The notes below the pieces were generated by a model. That model worked only from the letters and a program-made list of their open reading frames with translations, did no database searches and was not told the DNA's origin. The position numbers were made by a program, and so were the translations under genes. A DNA stretch of 64,000 nt from Pelagibacteraceae bacterium AG-426-E17 (GTDB lineage: Bacteria > Pseudomonadota > Alphaproteobacteria > Pelagibacterales > Pelagibacteraceae), in assembly GCA_003210095.1 (NCBI GenBank), contig QCNP01000001.1:728001-792000 (forward strand), given 5' to 3'. Positions 1 through 8,387 of the stretch are shown here, one piece after another; the stretch's first letter is position 1, and every line of letters begins with the position of its first letter.

Positions 1-356
1 TAAACAGAATCAATTGAGTTTATGGTACCAAAAAAATTAACTTCCATAATTTTCTTAACTTTTTCAAGATTTAAACTTTTCTCTGATTTTGGATCATGAA
101 TTCCTGTACAGAAAACAGATATATCAATCTCTCCAATTTTATTTTTAATATTTTCGAATACATTTTTACATTTTTCACTATCCGTTACGTCTAAAGGAAA
201 TGGCATTATATTCTCATTACTCTGAGAAATTTCATTTAATAAATTCTCTCTTCTCGCTGAAATTGCTACCTTCCAACCTTCTTTTGCAAATTTTAAAGCT
301 AGAGCTTTACCAATCCCGCTACTAGCTCCGGTTATCCATATTGATTTATTATTCAT
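1..356 (-). CDS. Short-chain dehydrogenase/reductase, 3' end cut by window edge
   Basis: About 118 N-terminal codons are visible; the gene runs off the left edge. The protein opens MNNKSIWITGASSGIGKAL, a Rossmann fold with the TGxxxGxG dinucleotide-binding motif at residues 9-16, then LDVTD and, near the cut, EVNFFG, all typical of SDR enzymes. The usual NNAG segment reads FCTG here. The catalytic Tyr-Lys lies outside the window, so the substrate cannot be judged. The start ATG (354-356) is only 6 bases from the divergent TspO frame, so the two promoters must overlap coding sequence. Being an SDR is secure; the specific reaction is unknown. Confidence 0.85.
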   Translation of the reverse strand, partial: MNNKSIWITGASSGIGKALALKFAKEGWKVAISARRENLLNEISQSNENIMPFPLDVTDSEKCKNVFENIKNKIGEIDISVFCTGIHDPKSEKSLNLEKVKKIMEVNFFGTINSIDSV

Positions 357-362
357 ATAAAA

Positions 363-845
363 ATGATGTATAATATGAATATGTTAAAAAATAAATTTAT
401 ATCTTTTACTATATTTGCAATAATTACATATTCTGCGTCGTTTATAGGAAGTATAGCGACAATTTCTTACAAAGAGCCATGGTATTCGACACTAAATAAA
501 TCTTTTTTGACACCCCCGGATTGGGTATTTGCTCCTGTATGGACAACTTTATATCTTTTTATGGCTATAGCTATTTGGTCGGCTTGGCATAAGAATTATA
601 ATATAAATTTAGTTTTAATATACTTGATTCATTTATGTTTTAATACAACTTGGAGTATAGTTTTTTTTGTTTTCCACAACATTGAATTAGCATTAATTAA
701 TTTAATAGTAATATTAATGTTTATAGCACTATTAACTTTCAAATATAAAAAAATAAATAATTTAAGTTTTTATCTAATGATTCCATATTTACTTTGGAGC
801 TGTTATGCATTAATTCTTAATTTTACTTTAGTTTTATTAAATTAA
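363..845 (+). CDS. tspO: TspO/MBR family tryptophan-rich membrane protein
   Basis: The 160-residue protein has about five hydrophobic segments and the family signature: PWYSTLNKSFLTPPDWVFAP around residues 39-58, followed by VWTTLYLFMAIA, with many tryptophans. TspO proteins are inner-membrane (or outer mitochondrial membrane) proteins that bind porphyrins and sterol-like ligands and modulate tetrapyrrole or stress responses; the exact role in bacteria is unsettled. The first ATG (363) gives MMYNMNML; the later ATGs at 375 or 381 are equally credible starts. The stop is one base before the next gene's ATG, so the two are probably co-transcribed. Confidence 0.88.
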   Translation: MMYNMNMLKNKFISFTIFAIITYSASFIGSIATISYKEPWYSTLNKSFLTPPDWVFAPVWTTLYLFMAIAIWSAWHKNYNINLVLIYLIHLCFNTTWSIVFFVFHNIELALINLIVILMFIALLTFKYKKINNLSFYLMIPYLLWSCYALILNFTLVLLN

Positions 846-846
846 T

Positions 847-1950
847 ATGGATGATGTAGTAGTAGTTGGTGGTGGAATAATTGGAGCGTCTACAGCTTAT
901 TTTCTCTCAAGGGTAGGTAGAAAAGTAAAAGTAATTGAAAAAGATCCAACTTACAAAAGGGCTTCATTTCCATTATCTTTGGGTGGATTTAGAAGACAAT
1001 TTTTTCAAAAAGAGAATATCATGTTAGGTAAATTTTCTAGGGAATTTTTGTTAAATGTCCCTAGTGATCTAAAAACTAAAAATAACCCAAGTCCAACAGT
1101 CAGTATGGTTCCAAATGGCTACCTTTTGCTTTTTGGACCAGAACATGCTCAAGAGCAGTATTTAGCTTTAGAAAATCATAAAGCCTGCGATGCTGGCACA
1201 AAAAATATTAAAGGTTCTGAATTAAAACACAAATTTCCATATATAAGTGAAAAGGGAATTGAAACAGCAACTTACTCTGATACAAAAATTGAAGGCTGGA
1301 TAGATCCATATTTATTTCATAACGCTCTGAAAAATAAAGCTATTGAATTAGGAGCTGAATTTGTAAAAGGGGACGTCAAAAGCTTAAAAGACATAAACGC
1401 TAATGCTATAATTTCTGCTGCTGGATGCTGGACCAACGAACTTCTAAATGACATTCCTGTATTTCCTCAAAAACATACTGTTTTTAGATTTAAATGCCCA
1501 AAACATATACCTGAAATGCCTTTGACTGGTGACCTTACAACAGGTGTATATTGGAGACCTGAAGGTAAAGAATATTTAGCTGGATCACCAAAACCTGTTT
1601 GGGATGCTAAAGATTTAGAACCAGAGTGGAATGATTTTGAAGAATTAGTCTGGCCAGGTCTTGCTAAAAGAATTTCAGTATTTGAGGAGATAAAAATGAC
1701 TGGTGCTTGGGCAGGGTATTATGATTGCAATAAATTAGACAACAACGCTGTAGTTGGAAAACATCCTGCTTATAAAAATGTTTATATGGCCACTGGATTT
1801 ACAGGAAGAGGATTGATGCAAGCTCCTGGTATAGGAAGAGCTTTAACAGAATTAATTACGACAGGATCTTATCAAACGATTGATTTAGGTTGTTTTTCTG
1901 TTGAAAGGGTACTCAAGCAAGAGGAAAGAGTAGAACCCTACGTATTATAA
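847..1950 (+). CDS. FAD-dependent oxidoreductase, DAO family
   Basis: This 367-residue flavoprotein opens with a classic FAD-binding Rossmann motif (VVVVGGGIIGASTAYFLSR, residues 4-22) ending in an acidic residue (VKVIEKD). Near the C-terminus, ATGFTGRGLMQAPGIGRALT matches the second FAD-contacting region of the D-amino-acid oxidase/glycine oxidase/sarcosine dehydrogenase superfamily. The middle part is the substrate domain. Such enzymes oxidise amines or amino acids; the overall pattern resembles the FOXRED1-type branch, but I cannot assign a substrate. It follows tspO with a one-base gap and is probably in the same transcript. Family assignment is firm, function open. Confidence 0.85.
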   Translation: MDDVVVVGGGIIGASTAYFLSRVGRKVKVIEKDPTYKRASFPLSLGGFRRQFFQKENIMLGKFSREFLLNVPSDLKTKNNPSPTVSMVPNGYLLLFGPEHAQEQYLALENHKACDAGTKNIKGSELKHKFPYISEKGIETATYSDTKIEGWIDPYLFHNALKNKAIELGAEFVKGDVKSLKDINANAIISAAGCWTNELLNDIPVFPQKHTVFRFKCPKHIPEMPLTGDLTTGVYWRPEGKEYLAGSPKPVWDAKDLEPEWNDFEELVWPGLAKRISVFEEIKMTGAWAGYYDCNKLDNNAVVGKHPAYKNVYMATGFTGRGLMQAPGIGRALTELITTGSYQTIDLGCFSVERVLKQEERVEPYVL

Positions 1951-1955
1951 ATTTA

Positions 1956-2129
1956 TTATTTTCCAATTTTTTTTACTAATAATCCTAAAGTACCGTTAAA
2001 TGTTGATACCGCTAATATTAAAAGTTGACCTTTAAAAGTGTAAAATTCAAAAGTTGGATAAAAACTTATAGCAACGCTAAAAAATAAATAAGTTAAAATA
2101 AAAGGTTTTAAAAATTTTTTAATTTTCAA
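1956..2129 (-). CDS. Possible small membrane protein (TTG start)
   Basis: A 57-codon frame fills the gap after the formate dehydrogenase gene. It starts with TTG two bases past the fdh stop and reads MKIKKFLKPFILTYLFFSVA at the N-terminus: a short basic head, a hydrophobic segment, then a second hydrophobic stretch and a basic tail (VKKIGK). The positive-in, two-helix layout looks like a real small membrane protein, and translation could be coupled to fdh termination. Against it: a non-ATG start, no good ribosome-binding site and no family I recognise. It almost exactly fills the space between fdh and the convergent oxidoreductase. Confidence 0.45.
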   Translation of the reverse strand: MKIKKFLKPFILTYLFFSVAISFYPTFEFYTFKGQLLILAVSTFNGTLGLLVKKIGK

Positions 2130-2131
2130 AT

Positions 2132-3331
2132 TTACTTTTTCTTGTATTTAGCAGCCTCCTCAGAACCACTTGTTGCCGAACCTTTACTATACGAGTGTGC
2201 ACCCATACCAGCCAATTGACCATCTTTAACAATTAAATACTGATCTCTAATAGGTTTTTTATCAAAAAAACATTCTAGAATTTCTCTTACACCATCTGCG
2301 TATCTTGCTTGTGCAGAGAGTGATGTTCCTGATGTATGAGGAGTCATACCATGATGTGGCATACTTCTCCAAACGTGATCATTTGGGGCAGGCTGTGGAA
2401 ACCATACATCGCCAGCATAACCGCTTAATTGTCCAGATTTTAATGCGTCGGCTATATCATCTTTATTACATATCTTTCCTCGGGCTGTATTAACAATATA
2501 AGCACCTTTTTTCATCTTATTAATTAAATTCTTATTAAATAAATTTTCTGTTTCAGGGTGCAGAGGACAATTTATAGTTACTACATCACAAACTTTAACT
2601 AACGATTCAACTGAATCATGAAAAGTAAGATTTAATTCTTTCTCCACACTATCCGGTAATTTATGTCTATCAAAATAATGTAGATGGACATCAAACGGTT
2701 TCATTTTTCTTAATGCGTCGAGACCAATTCTTCCAGCTGCTACTGTACCAACATGCATACCCTCCACATCGTAACTCCTTTGTACTGCATCAGCTATATT
2801 CCATCCTCCTTCATTAACTATTCTATGTTGGTTATGATAATCTCTTACTAATGTTACAATCATCATAACAATATGCTCTGCTACCGATCTTGAATTACAA
2901 AATGTAACTTCAACAACATCTATTTTATTGTCCATAGCTGCTTGTAAATCAACATGATCCGAACCAATTCCTGCAGTTATCGCCATTTTTAAATTTTTTG
3001 CTTTTTTAATTCTCTCAGCTGTTAAATAATAAGGAAAAAATGGTTGTGATATAACTACATCAGCATCAACAATGTGTTTATCAGCCTCACATCCATCACC
3101 GTCCTTACTATTAGTTACAATAAATTCGTGACCACCACTCTCTAAAAATTTTCTTAATCCTAATTCACCTGATACGCATCCTAGTAACTGACCAGGAGTA
3201 AAATCTCTACCTTTTGGTGTAGGTAAACTCATACCGTCAGGATATTTATCTAATTTTGGCAAGTCAGATAATGGATAAGATTTTGGCATTCCACCTTTAG
3301 GGTCATCATATAAAACACATAATATTTTCAT
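2132..3331 (-). CDS. fdh: NAD-dependent formate dehydrogenase
   Basis: The 399-residue protein oxidises formate to CO2 with NAD+, in the cytoplasm, and belongs to the D-2-hydroxyacid dehydrogenase superfamily. It follows the Pseudomonas sp. 101 enzyme almost position for position: Ile122, Asn146, Asp221 (NAD preference), Arg284, Gln313 and His332 are all present, with the GTVAAGRIG nucleotide-binding loop at 195-203 and the diagnostic end AHSYSKG...GSEEAAK. A strong AAGGAG ribosome-binding site (3337-3342, read on the minus strand) lies just before the ATG. In marine oligotrophs it would complete oxidation of one-carbon units to CO2 with NADH yield; that role is inference. The gene stands alone, apart from a possible small membrane frame directly after it. 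Confidence 0.96.
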   Translation of the reverse strand: MKILCVLYDDPKGGMPKSYPLSDLPKLDKYPDGMSLPTPKGRDFTPGQLLGCVSGELGLRKFLESGGHEFIVTNSKDGDGCEADKHIVDADVVISQPFFPYYLTAERIKKAKNLKMAITAGIGSDHVDLQAAMDNKIDVVEVTFCNSRSVAEHIVMMIVTLVRDYHNQHRIVNEGGWNIADAVQRSYDVEGMHVGTVAAGRIGLDALRKMKPFDVHLHYFDRHKLPDSVEKELNLTFHDSVESLVKVCDVVTINCPLHPETENLFNKNLINKMKKGAYIVNTARGKICNKDDIADALKSGQLSGYAGDVWFPQPAPNDHVWRSMPHHGMTPHTSGTSLSAQARYADGVREILECFFDKKPIRDQYLIVKDGQLAGMGAHSYSKGSATSGSEEAAKYKKK

Positions 3332-3390
3332 TTTTCTCCTTAAACTTTAAGTACGTATTATTTATTTTAGCTTATCATGAAAAAGGATAA

Positions 3391-3867
3391 TCAATCAAAC
3401 AAATTATTTTTTGGATATTTCCTTTTTAAGATCAGCCTATTTAAAATTATTCCAAACACAATAATTATAATTGAACCGACCATAATGGGGTTTAAAAGAT
3501 ATTCGAAGGAAACAGATCCAAGAATTACAATTATTGGATTACCCCCAGCAGGTGGATGAGGTACATTTAATAATATCATCAATGCAACACCTAAACCAAC
3601 TGCTAATGGTAAAGTTAAAAATAATGGCAGAGATATAAATGCAACAAAAATAACACCAACGAGCGAAGTAAGCAAATGGCCAAAAAAAATATTTTTTGGT
3701 TGCGCAAATGGACTGTCTGGATATCCATATAATATAACCATAGTTGAACCAAATGATGCAACTAAAAAAATACCATAATCAGTTTTGTAAGTTAGATAGG
3801 ATAAAATACCAATAGTGAAAAAGGAAAATAGACCCGCAAATACAGATAATTTAATTTTTTCTATCAT
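3391..3867 (-). CDS. HPP family membrane protein
   Basis: The 158-residue protein has about four or five transmembrane helices and the defining HPP-family motifs: YGYPDSPFAQPKN around residues 47-59 and the NVPHPPAGGNP signature around 100-110. Plant plastid and cyanobacterial HPP proteins have been linked to nitrite transport; whether that holds here is unknown. Its start overlaps the end of the upstream IscU-like gene by 17 bases (3851-3867), so the two are translationally coupled and probably work together. The 59 bases after it, before fdh begins, hold the fdh ribosome-binding site and presumably its promoter. Family call is strong, substrate uncertain. Confidence 0.85.
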   Translation of the reverse strand: MIEKIKLSVFAGLFSFFTIGILSYLTYKTDYGIFLVASFGSTMVILYGYPDSPFAQPKNIFFGHLLTSLVGVIFVAFISLPLFLTLPLAVGLGVALMILLNVPHPPAGGNPIIVILGSVSFEYLLNPIMVGSIIIIVFGIILNRLILKRKYPKNNLFD

Positions 3868-4264
3868 TTAATGTTAATAATTTTCTAAGTGTTATGAAAG
3901 GTAAAAGTAAGCAGTCTTTTCTAGCAAAATTATCTTTAGTTAAAATTTTTTTAAAGAAATTAATTTTTTTATCAAACTTTCCCTCTTTTATTTGATAAGA
4001 ATCAATGACGTTATTACACAAATTAATTGTGCTAATTATATCCATTTTAGTTACTTTTTTACTTAATAAATTAATTGAGGCCTGACAAAAAACACATGAT
4101 TTACAATTATAACCAATATCTTTAATAATATTTTTTTTTATTAATAAACTTATTATAATTTCGTCACCACAAATCGAATTTTTATTTTTAATTTTGTGAG
4201 TATAATTTTTAATATCTTTTTGATTTTTGTTATTTGAAGCAATTTTAATAATTTGTAGATCCAT
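3851..4264 (-). CDS. IscU/NifU-N-like Fe-S scaffold homologue
   Basis: The 137-residue protein resembles the IscU/SufU scaffold fold. Visible ligand positions are Cys32-Gly-Asp34, then GYNCKSCVFCQASINLL with Cys54, Cys57 and Cys60, and a final Cys118 in ARKDCLLLPF. Cys32, Asp34, Cys57 and Cys118 line up with the three cysteines and aspartate of SufU; Cys54 and Cys60 are extra. A canonical SufU is encoded in the suf operon at 57643, so this is a divergent second copy, perhaps a specialised scaffold or a cluster- or metal-binding accessory. It overlaps the HPP membrane gene by 17 bases. The assignment rests on motif spacing alone. Confidence 0.65.
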   Translation of the reverse strand: MDLQIIKIASNNKNQKDIKNYTHKIKNKNSICGDEIIISLLIKKNIIKDIGYNCKSCVFCQASINLLSKKVTKMDIISTINLCNNVIDSYQIKEGKFDKKINFFKKILTKDNFARKDCLLLPFITLRKLLTLNDRKN

Positions 4265-4387
4265 TTAAATATGATTAGTCTATTTTAATAAATAAGTTAA
4301 ATAAAAAAACCAAAATAAGCCAAATTTTGAACATTTAACCAATAAAAAATAGTTGTTTAAAATATTAATTAATATTAAGAATCTAAA

Positions 4388-5293
4388 ATGCTGGAATTAA
4401 AAAATGAAAAAGTTGCAATTCCACTAGTGCTTTTTGCTGGTATATTGTGGTCTTTTGGTCCGTTAGTAGTTAGATATATTGATCAACCCGAACTAGTTCC
4501 TTGGCAATATCTTTTAGGAAGGGGAATTACTATTTTTTTAATATTAAATATATATTTATATTTTGAAGAGGGTATTACCTTTTATAAAAATTATAAGAAA
4601 ATTGGATTATCGGGCTTAATTGGAGGAATTGGTTTAGGTATTGCAATGATTTCTTTTATTTGGTCAATTACAAATACCACTGCCGCAGTCACATTATTAT
4701 GCCTTGCAGCAATGCCTTTTATAACTGCATTTCTGGGTTTCTTATTTCTTAATGAAAGAATTTCTATAAATGTCTGGATCTCTATTATAATTGCCACTAT
4801 AGGAATTTGTATAATAGCTTTTGGTAATTTCTCTGAAAGTAGCTTATTTGGTTTAATTTTTGGTATAGCCTCAGCAACTGGTTTTTCAATTTTTTCAGTA
4901 TCCTTAAGATGGAGAAAAGATACTCCGAAGTTTACCACTGTTGCATTAGCAGGATTGTTTTGTGCAATAATATCTATAATTATTTTAGTTGAAACAGATA
5001 GTAATCTAATATCTACAAGCTTGAATCAGGGTTTATTTTCAATACATGGAACTCTCGTGTGTGTTGGTTTGATTTTATACTCTATTGGCTCAAGGACAAT
5101 CCAAGCAGCCGAATTAACTCTTTTATCATTAACAGAAGTAATTGGTGGTATTTTTTGGGTATGGATACCAATATTAGGAATTAACGAAGTTCCATCAAAT
5201 AACACAATAATTGGCGGTTTCCTAATTTTTATTGCAATAATTTATTATAGTTTAATTATTAAAAATAATAGAAGATTTATTGCATTAAATTAA
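4388..5293 (+). CDS. EamA/DMT-family transporter
   Basis: This 301-residue inner-membrane protein has about ten transmembrane helices arranged as two EamA repeats. Typical features are the Trp-rich start (AGILWSFGPLVVRY), ITNTTAAVTLLCLAAMPFITAFLGFLFLNERIS closing repeat one, and a matching TLLSLTEVIGGIFWVWIPIL segment in repeat two. Members export or import small metabolites; sequence alone does not say which. The stop codon is followed directly by the ATG of the amidinotransferase gene, so the likeliest reading is that the transporter handles a substrate or product of that enzyme. This is one of four EamA proteins in the window. Confidence 0.88.
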   Translation: MLELKNEKVAIPLVLFAGILWSFGPLVVRYIDQPELVPWQYLLGRGITIFLILNIYLYFEEGITFYKNYKKIGLSGLIGGIGLGIAMISFIWSITNTTAAVTLLCLAAMPFITAFLGFLFLNERISINVWISIIIATIGICIIAFGNFSESSLFGLIFGIASATGFSIFSVSLRWRKDTPKFTTVALAGLFCAIISIIILVETDSNLISTSLNQGLFSIHGTLVCVGLILYSIGSRTIQAAELTLLSLTEVIGGIFWVWIPILGINEVPSNNTIIGGFLIFIAIIYYSLIIKNNRRFIALN

Positions 5294-6406
5294 ATGAATG
5301 AAAAAATAGTAGTTAATAGTTGGAATGAATGGGATCCGCTAAAACATGTTATTGTTGGTAAAGCAGATGGATGTTGCATACCTGCACCTGAACCTGCGGT
5401 AGATGCAAAAGTTCCTGAGGACTCTGATATGAAGGGAATGCATGGGCCTCGTTTAAAAGATACAGTTGATAAAGCTAACGACTTGCTAAATAATTTTGCA
5501 TCTCTTTTAGAAAAAAGAGGTATTAAAGTTGATAGACCAGTTCCAATAAATCATAACCAGAAAATTTCCACACCAGATTGGGCAGCTGAGTCAATGTTTG
5601 GCTGCATGCCAGCAAGAGACATAATTTTGACTGTAGGAAATGAGATGTTAGAAGCAACTATGAGTTATAGATGCAGATGGTTTGAGTATTTAAATTATAG
5701 ACCTTTGTTACAAAATTACTTTAATAAAGATAAGAATATGAAGCATGAAACTGCACCAAAACCAAGACTGACCGATCTTGATTATAGAAAAGATTATCTA
5801 TCTGAAAAGATTGGTGAAAAAAAGAGGCTTGAATGGACAGAAAAAAAATACTTTGTTACAACCGAAGAAGAGCCGTTATTTGATGCTGCAGATATTTTAA
5901 GATTTGGTAAAGATTTGGTTGTTCAGCACGGATTTACAACTAATCTTAAAGGTATAGATTGGCTTAAAAGACATTTTTCAAATCACAGAGTTCATACTGT
6001 TAATTTTCCTGGGGATCCATATCCAATACATATTGATGCTACCTTTACACCGATTAGGGAAGGCTTAATAATTAACAATCCTCAAAGAAGACTTCCTAAA
6101 TCTCAACGCAAATTATTCGAAAATAATGATTGGCAGATAATAGACTCTGCTCAGCCAGCGCATAACTCACCTCCACCATTATGTTATTCTTCAGTTTGGT
6201 TGTCTATGAATATTTTAGTTTTAGATCCTAAAACAGTTTGTGTAGAGAAAAGTGAAATTTATCAATCTGACCAATTAGATAAACTAGGAATGGAAGTTAT
6301 CCCTGTTGAATTGAGAGATGCATATGCTTTTGGTGGAGGTCTTCATTGTTGTACTGCTGACGTTTATCGCGAGGGTGAATTAAAAGACTATTTTCCAAAT
6401 CAATAG
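5294..6406 (+). CDS. Glycine amidinotransferase-like enzyme
   Basis: The 370-residue protein belongs to the arginine:glycine amidinotransferase family, which moves the amidino group of arginine to an amine. Catalytic-triad motifs are present in order: Asp in EPLFDAADILRFG, His in HIDATF, and the nucleophile Cys352 in GGGLHCCTADV near the C-terminus. The stretch GNEMLEATMSYRCRWFEY also follows the animal enzyme closely. Family relatives act on glycine (giving guanidinoacetate), inosamine phosphates or other amines, so the acceptor is not settled. The ATG abuts the stop of the EamA transporter, suggesting one transcript and a shared guanidino compound. Family call is strong; physiological role is inference. 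Confidence 0.9.
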   Translation: MNEKIVVNSWNEWDPLKHVIVGKADGCCIPAPEPAVDAKVPEDSDMKGMHGPRLKDTVDKANDLLNNFASLLEKRGIKVDRPVPINHNQKISTPDWAAESMFGCMPARDIILTVGNEMLEATMSYRCRWFEYLNYRPLLQNYFNKDKNMKHETAPKPRLTDLDYRKDYLSEKIGEKKRLEWTEKKYFVTTEEEPLFDAADILRFGKDLVVQHGFTTNLKGIDWLKRHFSNHRVHTVNFPGDPYPIHIDATFTPIREGLIINNPQRRLPKSQRKLFENNDWQIIDSAQPAHNSPPPLCYSSVWLSMNILVLDPKTVCVEKSEIYQSDQLDKLGMEVIPVELRDAYAFGGGLHCCTADVYREGELKDYFPNQ

Positions 6407-6411
6407 TACTA

Positions 6412-7572
6412 ATGAAAAAAACAATTTATTACTGGTCTCCATTTCTTACTAAAGTTGGAACAGTTAAATCTACTTTAAACTCAGCAATATCACTCGCAAA
6501 ATTTTCAAATGACTACAACGTTATAATTCTTAATATTTTTGGCGAGTGGACAAAATATAAAAATTATTTAGAAAAAAATGGGGTAAAATTAAAAAATCTG
6601 TCTTTTAATTATTACAACTTACTTCCAAAAACAGGTTTCTTTAAAAGCAGGTTTTCATACATAGTAATTATCCTGATTTCATTATTTCCATTTATTTTAT
6701 TTTTAAGAAAAAATAAACCAAATTATCTTATAGCTCATCTTTTGACATCTCTACCAATTATTTTTACAAATTTTATAAACCCTAAAACGAGGTTAATTTT
6801 AAGGATATCTGGTTACCCTAAATTAAATTTTTTTAGAAAGAATTTATGGATTAATTCAAAAAAAAAATTATATAGAATTACTTGTCCAACTGATGAATTA
6901 AAAAAAGATTTAATTGAAAATAATATTTTCGATATCGAAAAAATTGAAACATTACCAGATGCAATAATTAATATACAGGATTTTAAAATAAAAAAAATTA
7001 TTGATAAAGATAGCTCAAACATGGAGATAAATCATAATTATTTTCTAGCAGCAGGGAGATTTACTAAACAAAAAAATTTTATCTATTTAATAAAAGAATT
7101 TAAGTCATTTTGTTTAGAAAATCCTGACGAAAAGTTACTTATAATCGGAGACGGTGAGGAAAAAGTTAAAATGATAGAAGAGATAAGAAAACAAAATTTA
7201 TCTAAAAATATATTTATTATAAACTTTACAGAAAATATTTATTACTACATGAAAAAATCAAAGGCTTTTATTTTAAGTTCAATTTGGGAGGAAGTTGGTT
7301 TTGTAATTGTAGAAGCTGCTTTATGCAATTCATTCATTATATCAAGTAATTGTAAAAATGGACCAAAGGAATTTTTATCTTACGGAGATGCAGGTTTACT
7401 TTATGATAGTAATATTTCTGGAAAATTATCTCAAAAGCTAAAAGAATTTTTAAAACTCGATGATAAAATCATATTTAAAAAAAAAATAAAAGCAAAGCAG
7501 AATAGCTTAAAATATTCTTTGTATAGACACTTTTGCAGGTTATTAATGATATTAGAAAGTGATAAATTTTAA
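6412..7572 (+). CDS. Glycosyltransferase, GT4-like
   Basis: The 386-residue protein looks like a GT-B glycosyltransferase. The N-terminal half has a hydrophobic segment (IVIILISLFPFILFL) that may tether it to the membrane. The C-terminal half begins FLAAGRFTKQKNFIYLI and contains LLIIGDGEE and SSIWEEVGFVIVEAALCNS, the GT4 sugar-nucleotide region with its E-x7-E-like pair. It probably adds a sugar to an envelope or lipid acceptor. It starts five bases after the amidinotransferase stop, so co-transcription is likely, but a functional link to that enzyme is not evident. Its end overlaps the convergent coiled-coil gene by four bases. Confidence 0.8.
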   Translation: MKKTIYYWSPFLTKVGTVKSTLNSAISLAKFSNDYNVIILNIFGEWTKYKNYLEKNGVKLKNLSFNYYNLLPKTGFFKSRFSYIVIILISLFPFILFLRKNKPNYLIAHLLTSLPIIFTNFINPKTRLILRISGYPKLNFFRKNLWINSKKKLYRITCPTDELKKDLIENNIFDIEKIETLPDAIINIQDFKIKKIIDKDSSNMEINHNYFLAAGRFTKQKNFIYLIKEFKSFCLENPDEKLLIIGDGEEKVKMIEEIRKQNLSKNIFIINFTENIYYYMKKSKAFILSSIWEEVGFVIVEAALCNSFIISSNCKNGPKEFLSYGDAGLLYDSNISGKLSQKLKEFLKLDDKIIFKKKIKAKQNSLKYSLYRHFCRLLMILESDKF

Positions 7573-8306
7573 TTTTTTGAACTATTCTCTATATCAAAAG
7601 TACGAAGTTTAGATGATATTTCGTCATTTTTATCGTCATATTTTAATTCTCTGGATGCTCTTAAATTCATCTCTTTCAAACGTAATTTCTCTTCTTTTAA
7701 TTTTTCTTGATTTTCTTTTTCTTTTTGCTCCCTATCAAATTTTTCTTCCCACTCTTTTAGTTTTCTAGCCTCGATACTTTTTTGTTCATCTTCTTTTTGT
7801 TGAATTAATTTTTGCTCTCTTCTTTTACGTCTATTTTCTTTTACTTCTTTTTGTTTTTGCTCTTCTTCACGAACTTTTAAATCTATATCTTTACGGTTTA
7901 ACTCATCTATTTTTAATTTAATTTCTTTTTCTTTTTTCTTTAATTCGATACGTATATCGTTTTGATGATTATCTTTAATTTTTTGATTATTTTCTTTTTC
8001 TTTTATTTGATTTTCCCTATTTTTTAGCTCAATTTCTATGAGTTGCAATTCCTTCTCTTTTAATTTTAACTCTTCAAACTTTATTGCTATTTTATCTTCT
8101 TGCTTTCTAAAATCTTCAAACTTTTTATTTAATTCCTTTTTTTCTAAATTTAATTTACTAAATTCTTCTTTTCTTTTCTTAACCTCTAGCTCCTTTTTTT
8201 TTTGTTTTTGTCTTTTCTTATAATCGCTAATAGCATCTGAGGTTAAACTCGCGAGTTTTGCAATTGCACCATTGTCTAATTTGTTTGACAATTTTTTTTT
8301 TTTCAT
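7569..8306 (-). CDS. Lys/Glu-rich coiled-coil protein of unknown function
   Basis: I do not recognise a family. The 245-residue protein is dominated by Lys, Glu, Gln and Arg with Leu/Ile at regular spacing from about residue 30 to 220, as expected for one long single helix or coiled coil. The first 30 residues (KLSNKLDNGAIAKLASLTSD) are less charged and could form a small globular or binding segment. No signal peptide or membrane segment is visible, so it is probably cytoplasmic. It stands alone and converges with the glycosyltransferase gene. The even frame and clean start make it a credible gene, but low complexity makes similarity searches unreliable. Confidence 0.6.
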   Translation of the reverse strand: MKKKKLSNKLDNGAIAKLASLTSDAISDYKKRQKQKKKELEVKKRKEEFSKLNLEKKELNKKFEDFRKQEDKIAIKFEELKLKEKELQLIEIELKNRENQIKEKENNQKIKDNHQNDIRIELKKKEKEIKLKIDELNRKDIDLKVREEEQKQKEVKENRRKRREQKLIQQKEDEQKSIEARKLKEWEEKFDREQKEKENQEKLKEEKLRLKEMNLRASRELKYDDKNDEISSKLRTFDIENSSKN

Positions 8307-8387
8307 AATTAATTAAACCAAAATAAAGGTTTTTAAACAAGAGTTATGTAGAGTTAATGTTTTATACAACTAAAAATGGAATATGTA

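Noticed and set aside
4265-4387. Possible tRNA or small RNA in the gap before the DMT transporter
   Set aside because: The gap is almost pure A/T and shows no cloverleaf or T-loop sequence; it is best read as a divergent promoter region.
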